DNA of 6,100 nucleotides from Pseudobdellovibrionaceae bacterium (GCA_020635075.1 JACKAM010000007.1:1-6100), one strand, 5' to 3'; positions 1 to 5,733 are shown, counted from the stretch's first letter. A program made the numbers and translations. The notes: generated by a model from the sequence alone, not told the origin.

Positions 1-1
1 G

Positions 2-211
2 ACAACCTGCAAAGTCGACTCAGATTGTGTTGTCGTCCCCAACCCCTGCGGCTGGCCGACTTCGGTTGCCAACAAAAAAAGTGCCGAAGCGGCGACAAAG
101 TGTAACACCCACCATGGAGCTTCGATGGGTTGTGTGAGTTGGGACCAATTGGGAAAGGCCAAGCCCAGTGTCCATTGCAAAGATGGAGAGTGTAAGCTGA
201 AGTCTGAGTAG
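2..211 (+). CDS. C-terminal part of a cysteine-rich, probably secreted protein (5' end outside window)
   Basis: This reading frame is open from the window edge to TAG at 209-211 and gives 69 residues. Seven cysteines are visible, at partial residues 3, 9, 16, 34, 44, 59 and 64. It opens with CKVDSDC, the C-x(n)-D-x-D-C pattern followed by a hydrophobic VVV, then PCGWPTSVANKK, and later C-x(14)-C-KDGEC near the end. I recall this arrangement (D-x-D-C, a Cys-Gly turn, 'vNKK', a closing C-x(4)-C) from small exported disulfide-rich domains in Deltaproteobacteria and Bdellovibrionota. Such domains are normally periplasmic or extracellular, with paired cysteines. The odd number here implies at least one more cysteine upstream. 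The function of the family is not known to me. The protein ends with a short charged tail, KLKSE. A competing frame starting at base 1 stops at 103-105 and lacks the cysteine pattern. Confidence 0.7.
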   Translation, partial: TTCKVDSDCVVVPNPCGWPTSVANKKSAEAATKCNTHHGASMGCVSWDQLGKAKPSVHCKDGECKLKSE

Positions 212-424
212 GGAAAAGGCCCGGGGCCGATCTCTTAGGGCGTTTGCCCCTCAAGACGGCAGCAATTGAAGCGCATAGCGCGATGCATCAATTCAAGTTC
301 AAATTCAAACGTCGAATGTTGGCTTGGCTTTTCAAGGTGGATGCCCCGTTTTGAACGATGTTTCCGTGAATAAATCCAACTAATTGGATTGAAAGCTTCC
401 CTCTTGCTTCCGACTGAGTGGCTT

Positions 425-438
425 CTCCCTATAGGGAG
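425..438. repeat. Perfect 14-base palindrome CTCCCTATAGGGAG
   Basis: The sequence reads identically on both strands. It lies 84 bases upstream of the ATG at 522 of the exported-protein gene and could be a dimeric regulator site. No second copy was seen in the window. The regulatory role is inference only. Confidence 0.35.
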
Positions 439-507
439 GGATCATTGTCCGTCGTTGCACTGGATGGGGCAGGGTGATATATGCCGTCGGCGAAATACTT
501 TCCTGCT

Positions 508-515
508 GGAGGAGG
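508..515 (+). promoter_or_regulatory. Shine-Dalgarno GGAGGAGG that fixes the start of the exported protein at 522
   Basis: GGAGGAGG ends 6 bases before ATG 522, which is ideal spacing. The longer reading, from GTG at 474, has no such site and would put 16 extra residues, including a Cys-Trp-Arg-Arg stretch, in front of a normal signal peptide. The site therefore argues strongly for 522. Confidence 0.8.
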
Positions 516-521
516 CTTGTG

Positions 522-2453
522 ATGCGTGTCTCTGCAAAGATTTTTGGTTTTGTAGTCTTAATCGGCCTGTTGACGACCACGGTTCTTTGGAGTGCCGGAA
601 CTCCGGGAAAAGTGAAACTCAAAGATATCGGTGGCCAAATTTATTCCCTGTATGACTGGAATGAACTTCAGCTGACTGCCTCACTGACCGCTGAAGGGTG
701 GGCGGGCTCAGAAGTCGAATCCAGTTATCGGGTGGCCACCGTCGATCCATCAACAATGGAACAAAAGTTCTACTACTGGCATGGCGGCCAGTGGTTAGAA
801 GAAGAGTACCCAGATGCTCCATCCTCACAACCTTCCCAGGTGTGGAATGCGTTTAAAGATGAAAACATTGTACTGGCCCATCCTCCCGCACTGAACAGCA
901 GTGTCTCCCAACTTAAGTTTACCGTTTGTCTGGGGCTAGTAGGCCAAAGCGGCAGCAGAGAGGGTAACTGTCAGGCCGTTCACTACCAAAAGCGGACAAG
1001 ATCTGTATTGAGATCCGTCAACGACGGCAATCTGCGTTCGGCTTCAGTCAACTTGGCTGACAAGGTTTCGCTGGGCCAGGTCACACTGGTGCAAAGTGAA
1101 GGAAGCAAGAGAACCGTCTCATTTGACATTAGTCTGCCAGAAACCAGTCTGATCTCAGGCTTGGCACTGATTCCTGACAGCGTTGATGCGCGCTACCCCA
1201 ACACAACTCTACAAGGGGTGAAGATCTCAGTTTTTATTATGCTGGATGGGCAGCCCGATGGGAACCCCATCATGACAGTTCAGAATGGTCAAATCACCTA
1301 TGATCTGCCCTTCTCAATGGGTCATGAACTGGTGCAGCCATCTCCCGAGTACGTGAGCGCTGTCGATGATATCGTGGCCAGTTGGGGCGTGAGTGGGGTG
1401 AGTCCAAGTGAACGGGAGAAGTTCTTTGATCCGGACGAATTCAATTCTCTATTGGGTCGATTAACCGAAGCACAGCTGAGCAACTTGGTGGATGCAGAAC
1501 GGGAGTGGGTCCTACAGTCCCTGCAGGCCTTCAATGTTCCCTTTGGCTCAACTCAAGTCCAAGCCAAGGGCTGGATGTCTGGTATTTGGCGTCCCTTTAG
1601 TAATGCCTTCCGAGTCGTGGTTGAGGCTGGACCGAATGCCCCACCATTCTCGCTTTACGCCTTCATCAACACGGCTCAAGATAACTTCGGTGTTGGCGAG
1701 CCTGGGCTAGGGGAGCCCCACTGGCTCAATGGCAAGCGTGACTGGCAATGGGCCTCCAATGTGATCCAGCAAAAACTGGCCGGAGTGCCAAATTCCCCTT
1801 CGTTTACTCCCTTGAGTTTGCCGAGCTCTCCGGACGAACTCAGTCCCGAGTGTCGAAAGATGGTCGAGTCTCCTGCGGCAAAGATCTATGCCAGTGCGGT
1901 TTTTTCTGGCTTGGCAGGTGGAGCCATTTCTAAGCTTCTCGGTGCGCTTGGAGCCGTTTCGAGTGCGGCCGCGGCCCATTCTGAGGCCATCGGTACATTA
2001 GTGGGTTGGGCATCAGGTGCTATCTTCGATGGTATGCCACCCATTGACTACGTGAAGTTTAAACTGGCGTTTTTGGCAGCTAATGCTTTTGCCTATGATG
2101 TGAAGGAAGTGAAACTGCGCCTGCCATCCATGCTTTCCTTTTGTGTTGGCGATACCTTTGAGTTCCAAGCGGCCTGGTTTAACCAGTGTGGTCGCCCTCT
2201 AATGGGGTTTGCTCCCCACTGGGGCACCTCCATTGGTGTGACCGACGAGAGCAAGATCTCGATCGAGGTGACCGGGTCAGCGTCTGGGCTAGGCCCCGTT
2301 TATGGGGCTGGTGCGAACTTCAAGGCTAGAACCCTGAAGCCAGGGAAAGTGTCGATCGCCGTCATTGATGACACCAGCAGATCCTATCAATTGTTCGACG
2401 TAGAAATTAAGAAGTGTGGAACAACTCAGCGGCCGACTCCTCCTCCTCAGTAG
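522..2453 (+). CDS. Large exported protein of unknown function with C-terminal Ig-like domain
   Basis: A 643-residue protein that I do not recognise as a named family. ATG 522 is preceded by GGAGGAGG at 6 bases. The N-terminus is a classical Sec signal peptide: MRVSAK, a 17-residue hydrophobic core (about residues 7-23), and a likely cleavage after Ser-Ala-Gly at 24-26, so the protein is exported. Residues about 27-290 look beta-rich with Ser/Thr-rich stretches. Residues about 294-340 are acidic and helical. Residues about 453-504 form a Gly/Ala-rich, mildly hydrophobic helical region that could contact a membrane. Residues about 531-632 resemble a bacterial Ig-like (Big) domain: 'CVGDTFEFQAAWFNQCGRPL', then a predicted strand series to 'GKVSIAVIDD' and 'LFDVEIKKCG'. 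Its cysteines at 541, 556 and 632 could form disulfides. The tail TTQRPTPPPQ is Pro/Thr-rich. The last 38 bases overlap the start of the downstream O-antigen-ligase-like gene, so the two are probably co-expressed. A cell-surface or periplasmic role is inferred from the signal peptide and the neighbour. Confidence 0.8.
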   Translation: MRVSAKIFGFVVLIGLLTTTVLWSAGTPGKVKLKDIGGQIYSLYDWNELQLTASLTAEGWAGSEVESSYRVATVDPSTMEQKFYYWHGGQWLEEEYPDAPSSQPSQVWNAFKDENIVLAHPPALNSSVSQLKFTVCLGLVGQSGSREGNCQAVHYQKRTRSVLRSVNDGNLRSASVNLADKVSLGQVTLVQSEGSKRTVSFDISLPETSLISGLALIPDSVDARYPNTTLQGVKISVFIMLDGQPDGNPIMTVQNGQITYDLPFSMGHELVQPSPEYVSAVDDIVASWGVSGVSPSEREKFFDPDEFNSLLGRLTEAQLSNLVDAEREWVLQSLQAFNVPFGSTQVQAKGWMSGIWRPFSNAFRVVVEAGPNAPPFSLYAFINTAQDNFGVGEPGLGEPHWLNGKRDWQWASNVIQQKLAGVPNSPSFTPLSLPSSPDELSPECRKMVESPAAKIYASAVFSGLAGGAISKLLGALGAVSSAAAAHSEAIGTLVGWASGAIFDGMPPIDYVKFKLAFLAANAFAYDVKEVKLRLPSMLSFCVGDTFEFQAAWFNQCGRPLMGFAPHWGTSIGVTDESKISIEVTGSASGLGPVYGAGANFKARTLKPGKVSIAVIDDTSRSYQLFDVEIKKCGTTQRPTPPPQ

Positions 2454-3657
2454 TATTTTAGGATTGGTTTTACTGAGCCTCTCACCTTTGGTTTTTTGGC
2501 CAGGGTGGGGGGATGTGTGGAATGACCCGCAGATATTCTTAATCAATCTAGGTCTCTTGATCCTTGTCGGGTCCCATCTTCTGAAACAAGCACTGGCCGC
2601 TCCCCAGGGGGCCTCCGCCACTTCTTGGAGTTTTGAATATCTAAGAAGTGGATTCAGGAACAAAGACCTTTGGACTTTTAGAGCCATGTATCAGTTCATG
2701 GTGGAGTCCCCCGCAAGGCTGTTGGGGATAGCGGCCATTTTGCTCCTCATTCAAGCCATTGCCCTAGGCATTTTCTCACCGCAGACGTTGGCTCTTTCCT
2801 TGGCGCTATTTCTTGCCGGTTTGGTTTTGAGTCCCAAGTTCAGATTTGAAGGCCAGCGATCACTTCTCTTTGATCTGGTTGCAGTGAGCATTAGTCTTCA
2901 AGGTCTACTGGTTCTGGTGCAGTTTTTTATTGGTGACCCAATTCCCTATGGGAACTTCACGGACTTTGTTAAATGGCGGGCCACAGGAACCCTTGGGAAT
3001 CCCAATCGGGTAGGGACCTTTCTTTCTCTTGGCCTTCTGTTCTTGCTCAATTCAGATTTGCCCCAGTCTTGGTTAAGAAAGCTGGCTGTTGGCATCGCGG
3101 TTTTGGCCCTGGCCTGTACCCTTTCGCGAGCCAATATATCTGTTCTCCTGCTGCTCTGGTTGTGGGATCACTGGCGGAAGGGGCGATGGACGATCAAAAG
3201 AGCGTTACGTTTAGGCCTCATCCCAGTCATTGCATTTCTGTTGGTGGTGATGGGGAGTTCAACGAGCGAGGTATTCAGCAGTCTTGGCAATGTCGGGTCC
3301 CTTGTCGGCAGACTCAATGAGTACAAAGTCGTCATTCCAATGCTTAGCGAAGTCCACCCACTATGGGGCATGGGTTGGAACCAATACGGCCAACTGCCAG
3401 GGGCAAGCTCCCCCCATATTCACAATGAATTCCTTGGAGCCTGGATCGAAGGCGGAGCCATTGGCCTTGTACTCCTCTGTCTGCTCACCATAAGTTTCTT
3501 TAAACTGAGCTTCAGCCGCAAAGGACCAGCCTTGTTCATGCTCATCTTTTTGCTGACCATCAGCCTGGTGGATTTTCCGCTGCGCAACCAAGCAAACTTG
3601 GTGCTGCTGGTTCTGGCCTGCCTCAGACCTTCGAATCCTTCCGACTTGGCCGCTTAG
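2416..3657 (+). CDS. O-antigen ligase/polymerase (Wzy/WaaL-type) family membrane protein
   Basis: A 413-residue polytopic inner-membrane protein with about 10-12 hydrophobic segments, for example residues 8-28, 40-56, 102-121, 124-139, 151-172, 198-212, 224-234, 241-250, 267-280, 348-364 and 371-385. Hallmarks of the O-antigen ligase superfamily (Wzy_C) are present: GTLGNPNRVG at 191-200, TLSRAN at 235-240, then Arg299 and Tyr303 before PLWGMGWNQYG at 315-325, HIHNEFLGAWIEGG at 334-347, and DFPLRN at 386-391. In this superfamily the periplasmic loop with the conserved Arg and His-x-His-Asn helps transfer lipid-linked glycans, either to lipid A core (WaaL), to a growing chain (Wzy) or to proteins (PglL/PilO-type). 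Sequence alone does not tell these apart. The GTG start at 2416 gives an intact first membrane helix but has only a weak AAGAAG-like ribosome site and overlaps the upstream gene by 38 bases, which suggests translational coupling. TTG at 2464 is possible but would cut into helix 1. Confidence 0.85.
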   Translation: MEQLSGRLLLLSSILGLVLLSLSPLVFWPGWGDVWNDPQIFLINLGLLILVGSHLLKQALAAPQGASATSWSFEYLRSGFRNKDLWTFRAMYQFMVESPARLLGIAAILLLIQAIALGIFSPQTLALSLALFLAGLVLSPKFRFEGQRSLLFDLVAVSISLQGLLVLVQFFIGDPIPYGNFTDFVKWRATGTLGNPNRVGTFLSLGLLFLLNSDLPQSWLRKLAVGIAVLALACTLSRANISVLLLLWLWDHWRKGRWTIKRALRLGLIPVIAFLLVVMGSSTSEVFSSLGNVGSLVGRLNEYKVVIPMLSEVHPLWGMGWNQYGQLPGASSPHIHNEFLGAWIEGGAIGLVLLCLLTISFFKLSFSRKGPALFMLIFLLTISLVDFPLRNQANLVLLVLACLRPSNPSDLAA

Positions 3658-3658
3658 A

Positions 3659-3670
3659 AAGCCGCGGCTT
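3659..3670. repeat. 12-base GC-rich palindrome just after the ligase gene (weak terminator candidate)
   Basis: AAGCCGCGGCTT is a perfect palindrome starting 2 bases after the stop codon. An alternative fold is GCCGC (3661-3665) with GGTGGC (3672-3677), which contains one G-U pair. The only T-rich stretch downstream is CTTTTA, about 14 bases beyond that alternative stem, so rho-independent termination is poorly supported. Confidence 0.25.
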
Positions 3671-3743
3671 CGGTGGCTTGCTAGGTCATCTTTTAAAGTG
3701 ATTTCAGTTAGTTATAGTCGTCGCAAATGACCTTCCTGTTGTT

Positions 3744-3759
3744 GGTCTATGTGGCGAAT
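3744..3759. promoter_or_regulatory. Possible third HipB site, upstream half only
   Basis: GGTCTATGT at 3744-3752 is identical to the first nine bases of the operator at 3795-3810, but the second arm (GGCGAAT) is not complementary. It starts 20 bases before the next site, close to two helical turns. It could be a degenerate or half operator that supports cooperative binding. This is inference. Confidence 0.4.
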
Positions 3760-3763
3760 TATT

Positions 3764-3779
3764 GGTTTATATATGAACC
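3764..3779. promoter_or_regulatory. Putative HipB operator O1 (GGTTTATATATGAACC)
   Basis: A 16-base palindrome with seven of eight base pairs symmetric; only the fifth pair is broken. It overlaps the likely -35 region of the hipBA promoter, a position where a bound repressor would exclude RNA polymerase. It shares the GGTYTAT arm with the site at 3795. E. coli HipB uses TATCC-N8-GGATA, so the sequence differs but the palindromic, promoter-overlapping layout is the same. Confidence 0.55.
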
Positions 3780-3794
3780 AAAATAGCATATAAT
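3766..3794 (+). promoter_or_regulatory. Sigma70-type promoter of the hipBA operon
   Basis: The -10 is a perfect TATAAT at 3789-3794. With a 17-base spacer the -35 is TTTATA at 3766-3771, four of six matches to TTGACA. Transcription should start near 3801, giving a leader of about 20 bases before ATG 3822. The promoter is bracketed by palindromic sites overlapping the -35 and the start point, as expected for an autoregulated toxin-antitoxin operon. Confidence 0.7.
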
Positions 3795-3810
3795 GGTCTA
3801 TGTATAGATC
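3795..3810. promoter_or_regulatory. Putative HipB operator O2 (GGTCTATGTATAGATC)
   Basis: A 16-base palindrome with six of eight pairs symmetric: the core TCTAT/ATAGA is perfect, and the second and central pairs are broken. It lies directly after the -10 and covers the predicted start point. It begins 31 bases after the site at 3764, about three helical turns, so both sites would be on the same face of the DNA. The assignment to HipB is inferred from position and autoregulation in this family. Confidence 0.55.
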
Positions 3811-3811
3811 A

Positions 3812-3817
3812 AAGGAG
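3812..3817 (+). promoter_or_regulatory. Shine-Dalgarno AAGGAG of hipB
   Basis: AAGGAG ends 4 bases before ATG 3822. The spacing is slightly short but usable, and there is no competing in-frame start with a better site. It adjoins operator O2, so a bound repressor would sit next to it on the DNA. Confidence 0.7.
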
Positions 3818-3821
3818 CTGT

Positions 3822-4160
3822 ATGCCTAAGACCAAACCACGGACTTACTCCCGGTATACGAAGGAGGCCATGGTTCTACTTGGGAAGCTCATTCGGGCGG
3901 CCCGAAAAGAGCGAAACCTCGGTACCCAGGAAGTTGCAGATCGGGCCAGTATTTCTAGAGGACTCCTCCAGCGGATCGAGAAAGGGGATCCCAAGTGTGA
4001 ACTTGGGGCCGCATTTGAAGTGGCTGCGATTGTTGGGGTCAGACTTTTTGATACTAGAAGTGACTCCCTCTCTGGAGAACTCCGGCGAGCAGATGACAGG
4101 TTGGCTCTGCTTCCTAAATCATCCCGCAAGAAAACAAAGGTCGTTCACGATGACTTCTAA
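3822..4160 (+). CDS. hipB: HipB-type antitoxin, XRE-family HTH transcriptional repressor
   Basis: A 112-residue DNA-binding antitoxin. The XRE/Cro helix-turn-helix spans about residues 18-75: GKLIRAARKERNLGTQEVADRASISRG covers helices 1 to 3 (21-47), followed by LLQRIEKGDPKCELGAAFEVAAIVGVRLFD. The phrases 'RKERNL', 'ISRGLLQRIEKGDP' and 'FEVAAIVGV' are typical of antitoxins encoded next to HipA kinases. The basic N-terminus (MPKTKPRTYSRYTK) extends before the HTH. The C-terminus PKSSRKKTKVVHDDF is basic, then acidic, and ends in DDF, a feature I recall from this subgroup. By family precedent HipB dimers bind HipA, hold it inactive and repress the operon. The promoter upstream contains palindromes suited to such a dimer. 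Its last 11 bases overlap the start of hipA, so the two are translationally linked. Confidence 0.9.
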   Translation: MPKTKPRTYSRYTKEAMVLLGKLIRAARKERNLGTQEVADRASISRGLLQRIEKGDPKCELGAAFEVAAIVGVRLFDTRSDSLSGELRRADDRLALLPKSSRKKTKVVHDDF

Positions 4161-5409
4161 TTCTCCAAAAGAGGCCTACGTTTGGATATGGTTGCCGAAT
4201 GAGATAGCTCCTGTAGTCTGTGGACGCTTGGAAGCGACCGCAGAGGGAGTCCTATTTAACTACGGAACAAGCTACCTGCAGCGTCTCAGCCAAAACCAAA
4301 AAGCCATGTCTATCTACGAGCCCGAACTCCCATTGAAACGAGGTCAACTGCCTCTAGTCGGTCAACTCAAAATACCGGGTTGTATTCGGGATGCCGCCCC
4401 TGACTCATGGGGTAGACGAGTTATTATAAACCGCACACTGGGTGTGGCGGGGACAGATGTCGAAACAGGGGATCTGGACGAACTCACCTATCTCCTTGAG
4501 TCGGGCTCTGACCGAATTGGAGCCCTTGATTTTCAACTGTCCCCAACGGAATATGTCCCTCGGTCGGCAAAAAATGTGAGCTTTGATGAACTCATCGCCT
4601 CTGCTGAGCGAGTAGAAAAGGGAATCCCCTTAACTGCGGAATTGGACCAGGCCCTCTTTCACGGAAGCTCCATTGGTGGAGCCCGACCAAAAGCTTTGGT
4701 GGAAATGAAGTCCAAGAAATTCGTTGCCAAGTTTCCGTCGAGCACCGACCTCTACAATATGGTCAAGGCTGAATACCTCGCGATGAGACTCGCTGCTTTG
4801 GCTGGAATCAATGTGGCCCCAGTCAGACTTGTTAAAGCTGCCAACAAGGATGTGCTTTTGATCGAGCGCTTTGACCGTGACAAAACCGACAGGGGCTGGA
4901 CGCGAAAACCCATGGTGTCTCTTCTTACCATCTTACAGCTTGATGATATGACAGCTCGTTATGCAAGTTACGAGGATTTTGCCGAAGTCATTAGGCATCG
5001 TTTTGATTCGCCCACGAATACGCTAAGGGAGATGTTCTCCCGGCTGGTATTCAATGTCCTCTGTGGGAACACTGACGATCACGCAAGAAATCATGCCGCG
5101 TTCTGGGATGGCAAGAGTCTTAGTCTCACTCCAGCCTACGATATTTGCCCACAGGGACGAACCGGTAACGAGGCCTCTCAGGCCATGAAAATTATCGGCG
5201 CTGAAAATCTCAGTCAGCTAAGGACTTGCGCCAAAGCCGCGGCCAATTTCCAACTCACCGAGAAGGAGGCTCACCAGATTTTTGACCACATCGCCGAGAT
5301 AATCGAACAAAACTGGGATGAGGTCTGCGAGGAAGCAGAGCTGTCTGAAATCGAAAAACAGCAATTATGGCGTCGTCAATTCCTCAATGGGTTTTCCCTA
5401 CAACGGTAG
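4150..5409 (+). CDS. hipA: HipA-type serine/threonine kinase toxin
   Basis: A 419-residue HipA kinase of about normal length. ATG 4150 has AAAGG at 4136-4140 with a 9-base spacer and overlaps hipB by 11 bases. A longer in-frame reading upstream lies wholly over hipB and was discarded. The N-terminal 'couple_HipA' domain covers about residues 10-100 (VCGRLEATAEGVLFNYG; LPLVGQLKIPGCIRDAAPDSWGRRVI). The kinase domain covers about 165-390: Gly-rich loop SSIGGARPKA at 173-182, lysine in VAKFPSS (Lys194), Glu208 in VKAEYLA, hinge-like LLIERFDRD at 236-244, catalytic loop GNTDDHARN at 306-314 with Asp309 and Asn314, and metal-binding Asp331 in PAYDICPQ. Ser174 aligns with the autophosphorylated Ser150 of E. 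coli HipA. All key residues are present, so the toxin is predicted active. E. coli HipA phosphorylates glutamyl-tRNA synthetase, and relatives hit other synthetases; the target here cannot be read from sequence. Confidence 0.92.
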   Translation: MTSNSPKEAYVWIWLPNEIAPVVCGRLEATAEGVLFNYGTSYLQRLSQNQKAMSIYEPELPLKRGQLPLVGQLKIPGCIRDAAPDSWGRRVIINRTLGVAGTDVETGDLDELTYLLESGSDRIGALDFQLSPTEYVPRSAKNVSFDELIASAERVEKGIPLTAELDQALFHGSSIGGARPKALVEMKSKKFVAKFPSSTDLYNMVKAEYLAMRLAALAGINVAPVRLVKAANKDVLLIERFDRDKTDRGWTRKPMVSLLTILQLDDMTARYASYEDFAEVIRHRFDSPTNTLREMFSRLVFNVLCGNTDDHARNHAAFWDGKSLSLTPAYDICPQGRTGNEASQAMKIIGAENLSQLRTCAKAAANFQLTEKEAHQIFDHIAEIIEQNWDEVCEEAELSEIEKQQLWRRQFLNGFSLQR

Positions 5410-5427
5410 CACAGGGCAATGGCGGCT

Positions 5428-5454
5428 CTCGATCTCAGAGGTTGCGAGTTTTCT
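5428..5454 (+). terminator. Weak rho-independent terminator candidate after hipA
   Basis: CTCG at 5428-5431 pairs with CGAG at 5445-5448 and an inner imperfect helix is possible (5432-5435 with 5440-5443). TTTTCT follows at 5449-5454. The stem is short and interrupted, so termination efficiency is doubtful, but the location 18 bases after the hipA stop is suitable. Confidence 0.25.
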
Positions 5455-5468
5455 AAGGATATCAAGGG

Positions 5469-5493
5469 TCTAGGTCTGAGTCCCAGATCTAGA
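5469..5493. repeat. 10-base-pair stem-loop between hipA and the membrane ORF
   Basis: TCTAGGTCTG (5469-5478) and CAGATCTAGA (5484-5493) are inverted repeats with nine perfect pairs and one G-U, separated by a five-base loop AGTCC. No T run follows on either strand, so it is not a standard terminator. It could be an RNA-processing or stabilising hairpin at the end of the hipBA transcript, or a protein-binding site. Confidence 0.5.
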
Positions 5494-5526
5494 AAATAAT
5501 CTCTGTTCTGGCTGTTACTTCCCATT

Positions 5527-5730
5527 GTGATGGTGTCGGTCTATGCCTTTTGTGGATTTGCCCTTATCGCCGCTCTAGGACTTGCCATGGGAGTGGCTGT
5601 TTCGTTTACGGACTCAGCGGTCCAGTTGATTGCTGTATGGATTGCCATCATTGTTGGAAGTGTGGCTTTGTATCTTAGAATTCCGAAAGCGACTCGAAGT
5701 GAGTTCTGGAAGGACCTAATAAGGCCTTGA
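5527..5730 (+). CDS. Small hypothetical membrane protein with two transmembrane helices (start uncertain, possibly broken)
   Basis: 67 residues if started at GTG 5527, or 66 from the adjacent ATG 5530. Two hydrophobic segments (about residues 3-26 and 31-50) are followed by a basic cytoplasmic-looking tail, RIPKATRSEFWKDLIRP. By the positive-inside rule both ends would be cytoplasmic. The family is not recognised. The composition is protein-like, but neither start has a Shine-Dalgarno sequence. The frame is open upstream to a TAA at 5497-5499 and encodes more hydrophobic residues (SLFWLLLPI) that would naturally belong to helix 1. The true 5' end may therefore be lost, or a non-standard start may be used. 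It lies 117 bases after hipA. No functional link to hipBA can be claimed. Confidence 0.45.
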   Translation: MMVSVYAFCGFALIAALGLAMGVAVSFTDSAVQLIAVWIAIIVGSVALYLRIPKATRSEFWKDLIRP

Positions 5731-5733
5731 TAA

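Larger units (their letters stand above)
212..521. other. Intergenic region without a convincing gene; short palindromes and direct repeats
   Basis: No ORF here shows both a ribosome binding site and protein-like composition. Visible structure: a tight GGCCC-G-GGGCC palindrome and an AGGGC-GTTT-GCCC hairpin near 218-251, neither followed by a T run; three direct TTCAA(A/G) units at 292-309; a hairpin AATCCAA-CTAA-TTGGATT at 373-390; and a 14-base perfect palindrome at 425-438. The promoter of the next gene should lie here, but I could not pick a -35/-10 pair with acceptable spacing. TTGAAC at 351-356 is a possible -35 without a good -10 partner. Confidence 0.6.
5419..5499 (+). other. 26-codon open frame in phase with the following membrane ORF, ended by TAA
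   Basis: ATG 5419 opens MAALDLRGCEF and continues to KGLGLSPRSRK before TAA at 5497-5499. The frame then continues open, without another stop, into the membrane protein ORF ending at 5730. It begins 10 bases after the hipA stop, and a weak AGGG lies only 2 bases before the ATG. It may be the 5' part of a gene broken by a nonsense codon, or chance. The reality of translation is uncertain. Confidence 0.2.

Noticed and set aside
218..251. Terminator for the cysteine-rich gene
   Set aside because: GC hairpins exist, but no T run follows any of them.
292..309. Three TTCAA(A/G) direct repeats as iterons or CRISPR-like units
   Set aside because: Units are only six bases and contiguous, too short and simple for either.
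474..521. GTG 474 as start of the exported protein (16 more residues)
   Set aside because: No ribosome site, and the extension spoils a textbook signal peptide; ATG 522 with GGAGGAGG at 6 bases is far better.
389..655. + strand ORF of 88 codons in another frame
   Set aside because: Overlaps the signal peptide region of the exported protein, has a poor start context and no protein-like features.
2289..2687. Minus-strand ORF of 132 codons
   Set aside because: Spans the junction of two well-supported + strand genes; Arg/Ser-rich composition is typical of an antisense shadow.
3845..4129. Minus-strand ORF of 94 codons across hipB
   Set aside because: Antisense to a clear HTH antitoxin and rich in Ser/Arg as expected of a shadow frame.
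3880..4149. N-terminal extension of hipA by 90 residues
   Set aside because: It lies entirely over hipB in another frame and has no HipA-like sequence; the family N-terminus fits ATG 4150.
5538..5545. GGTCTATG match to the hip operator arm inside the membrane ORF
   Set aside because: Only 8 bases, no second arm, and one such match in 6 kb is not surprising.
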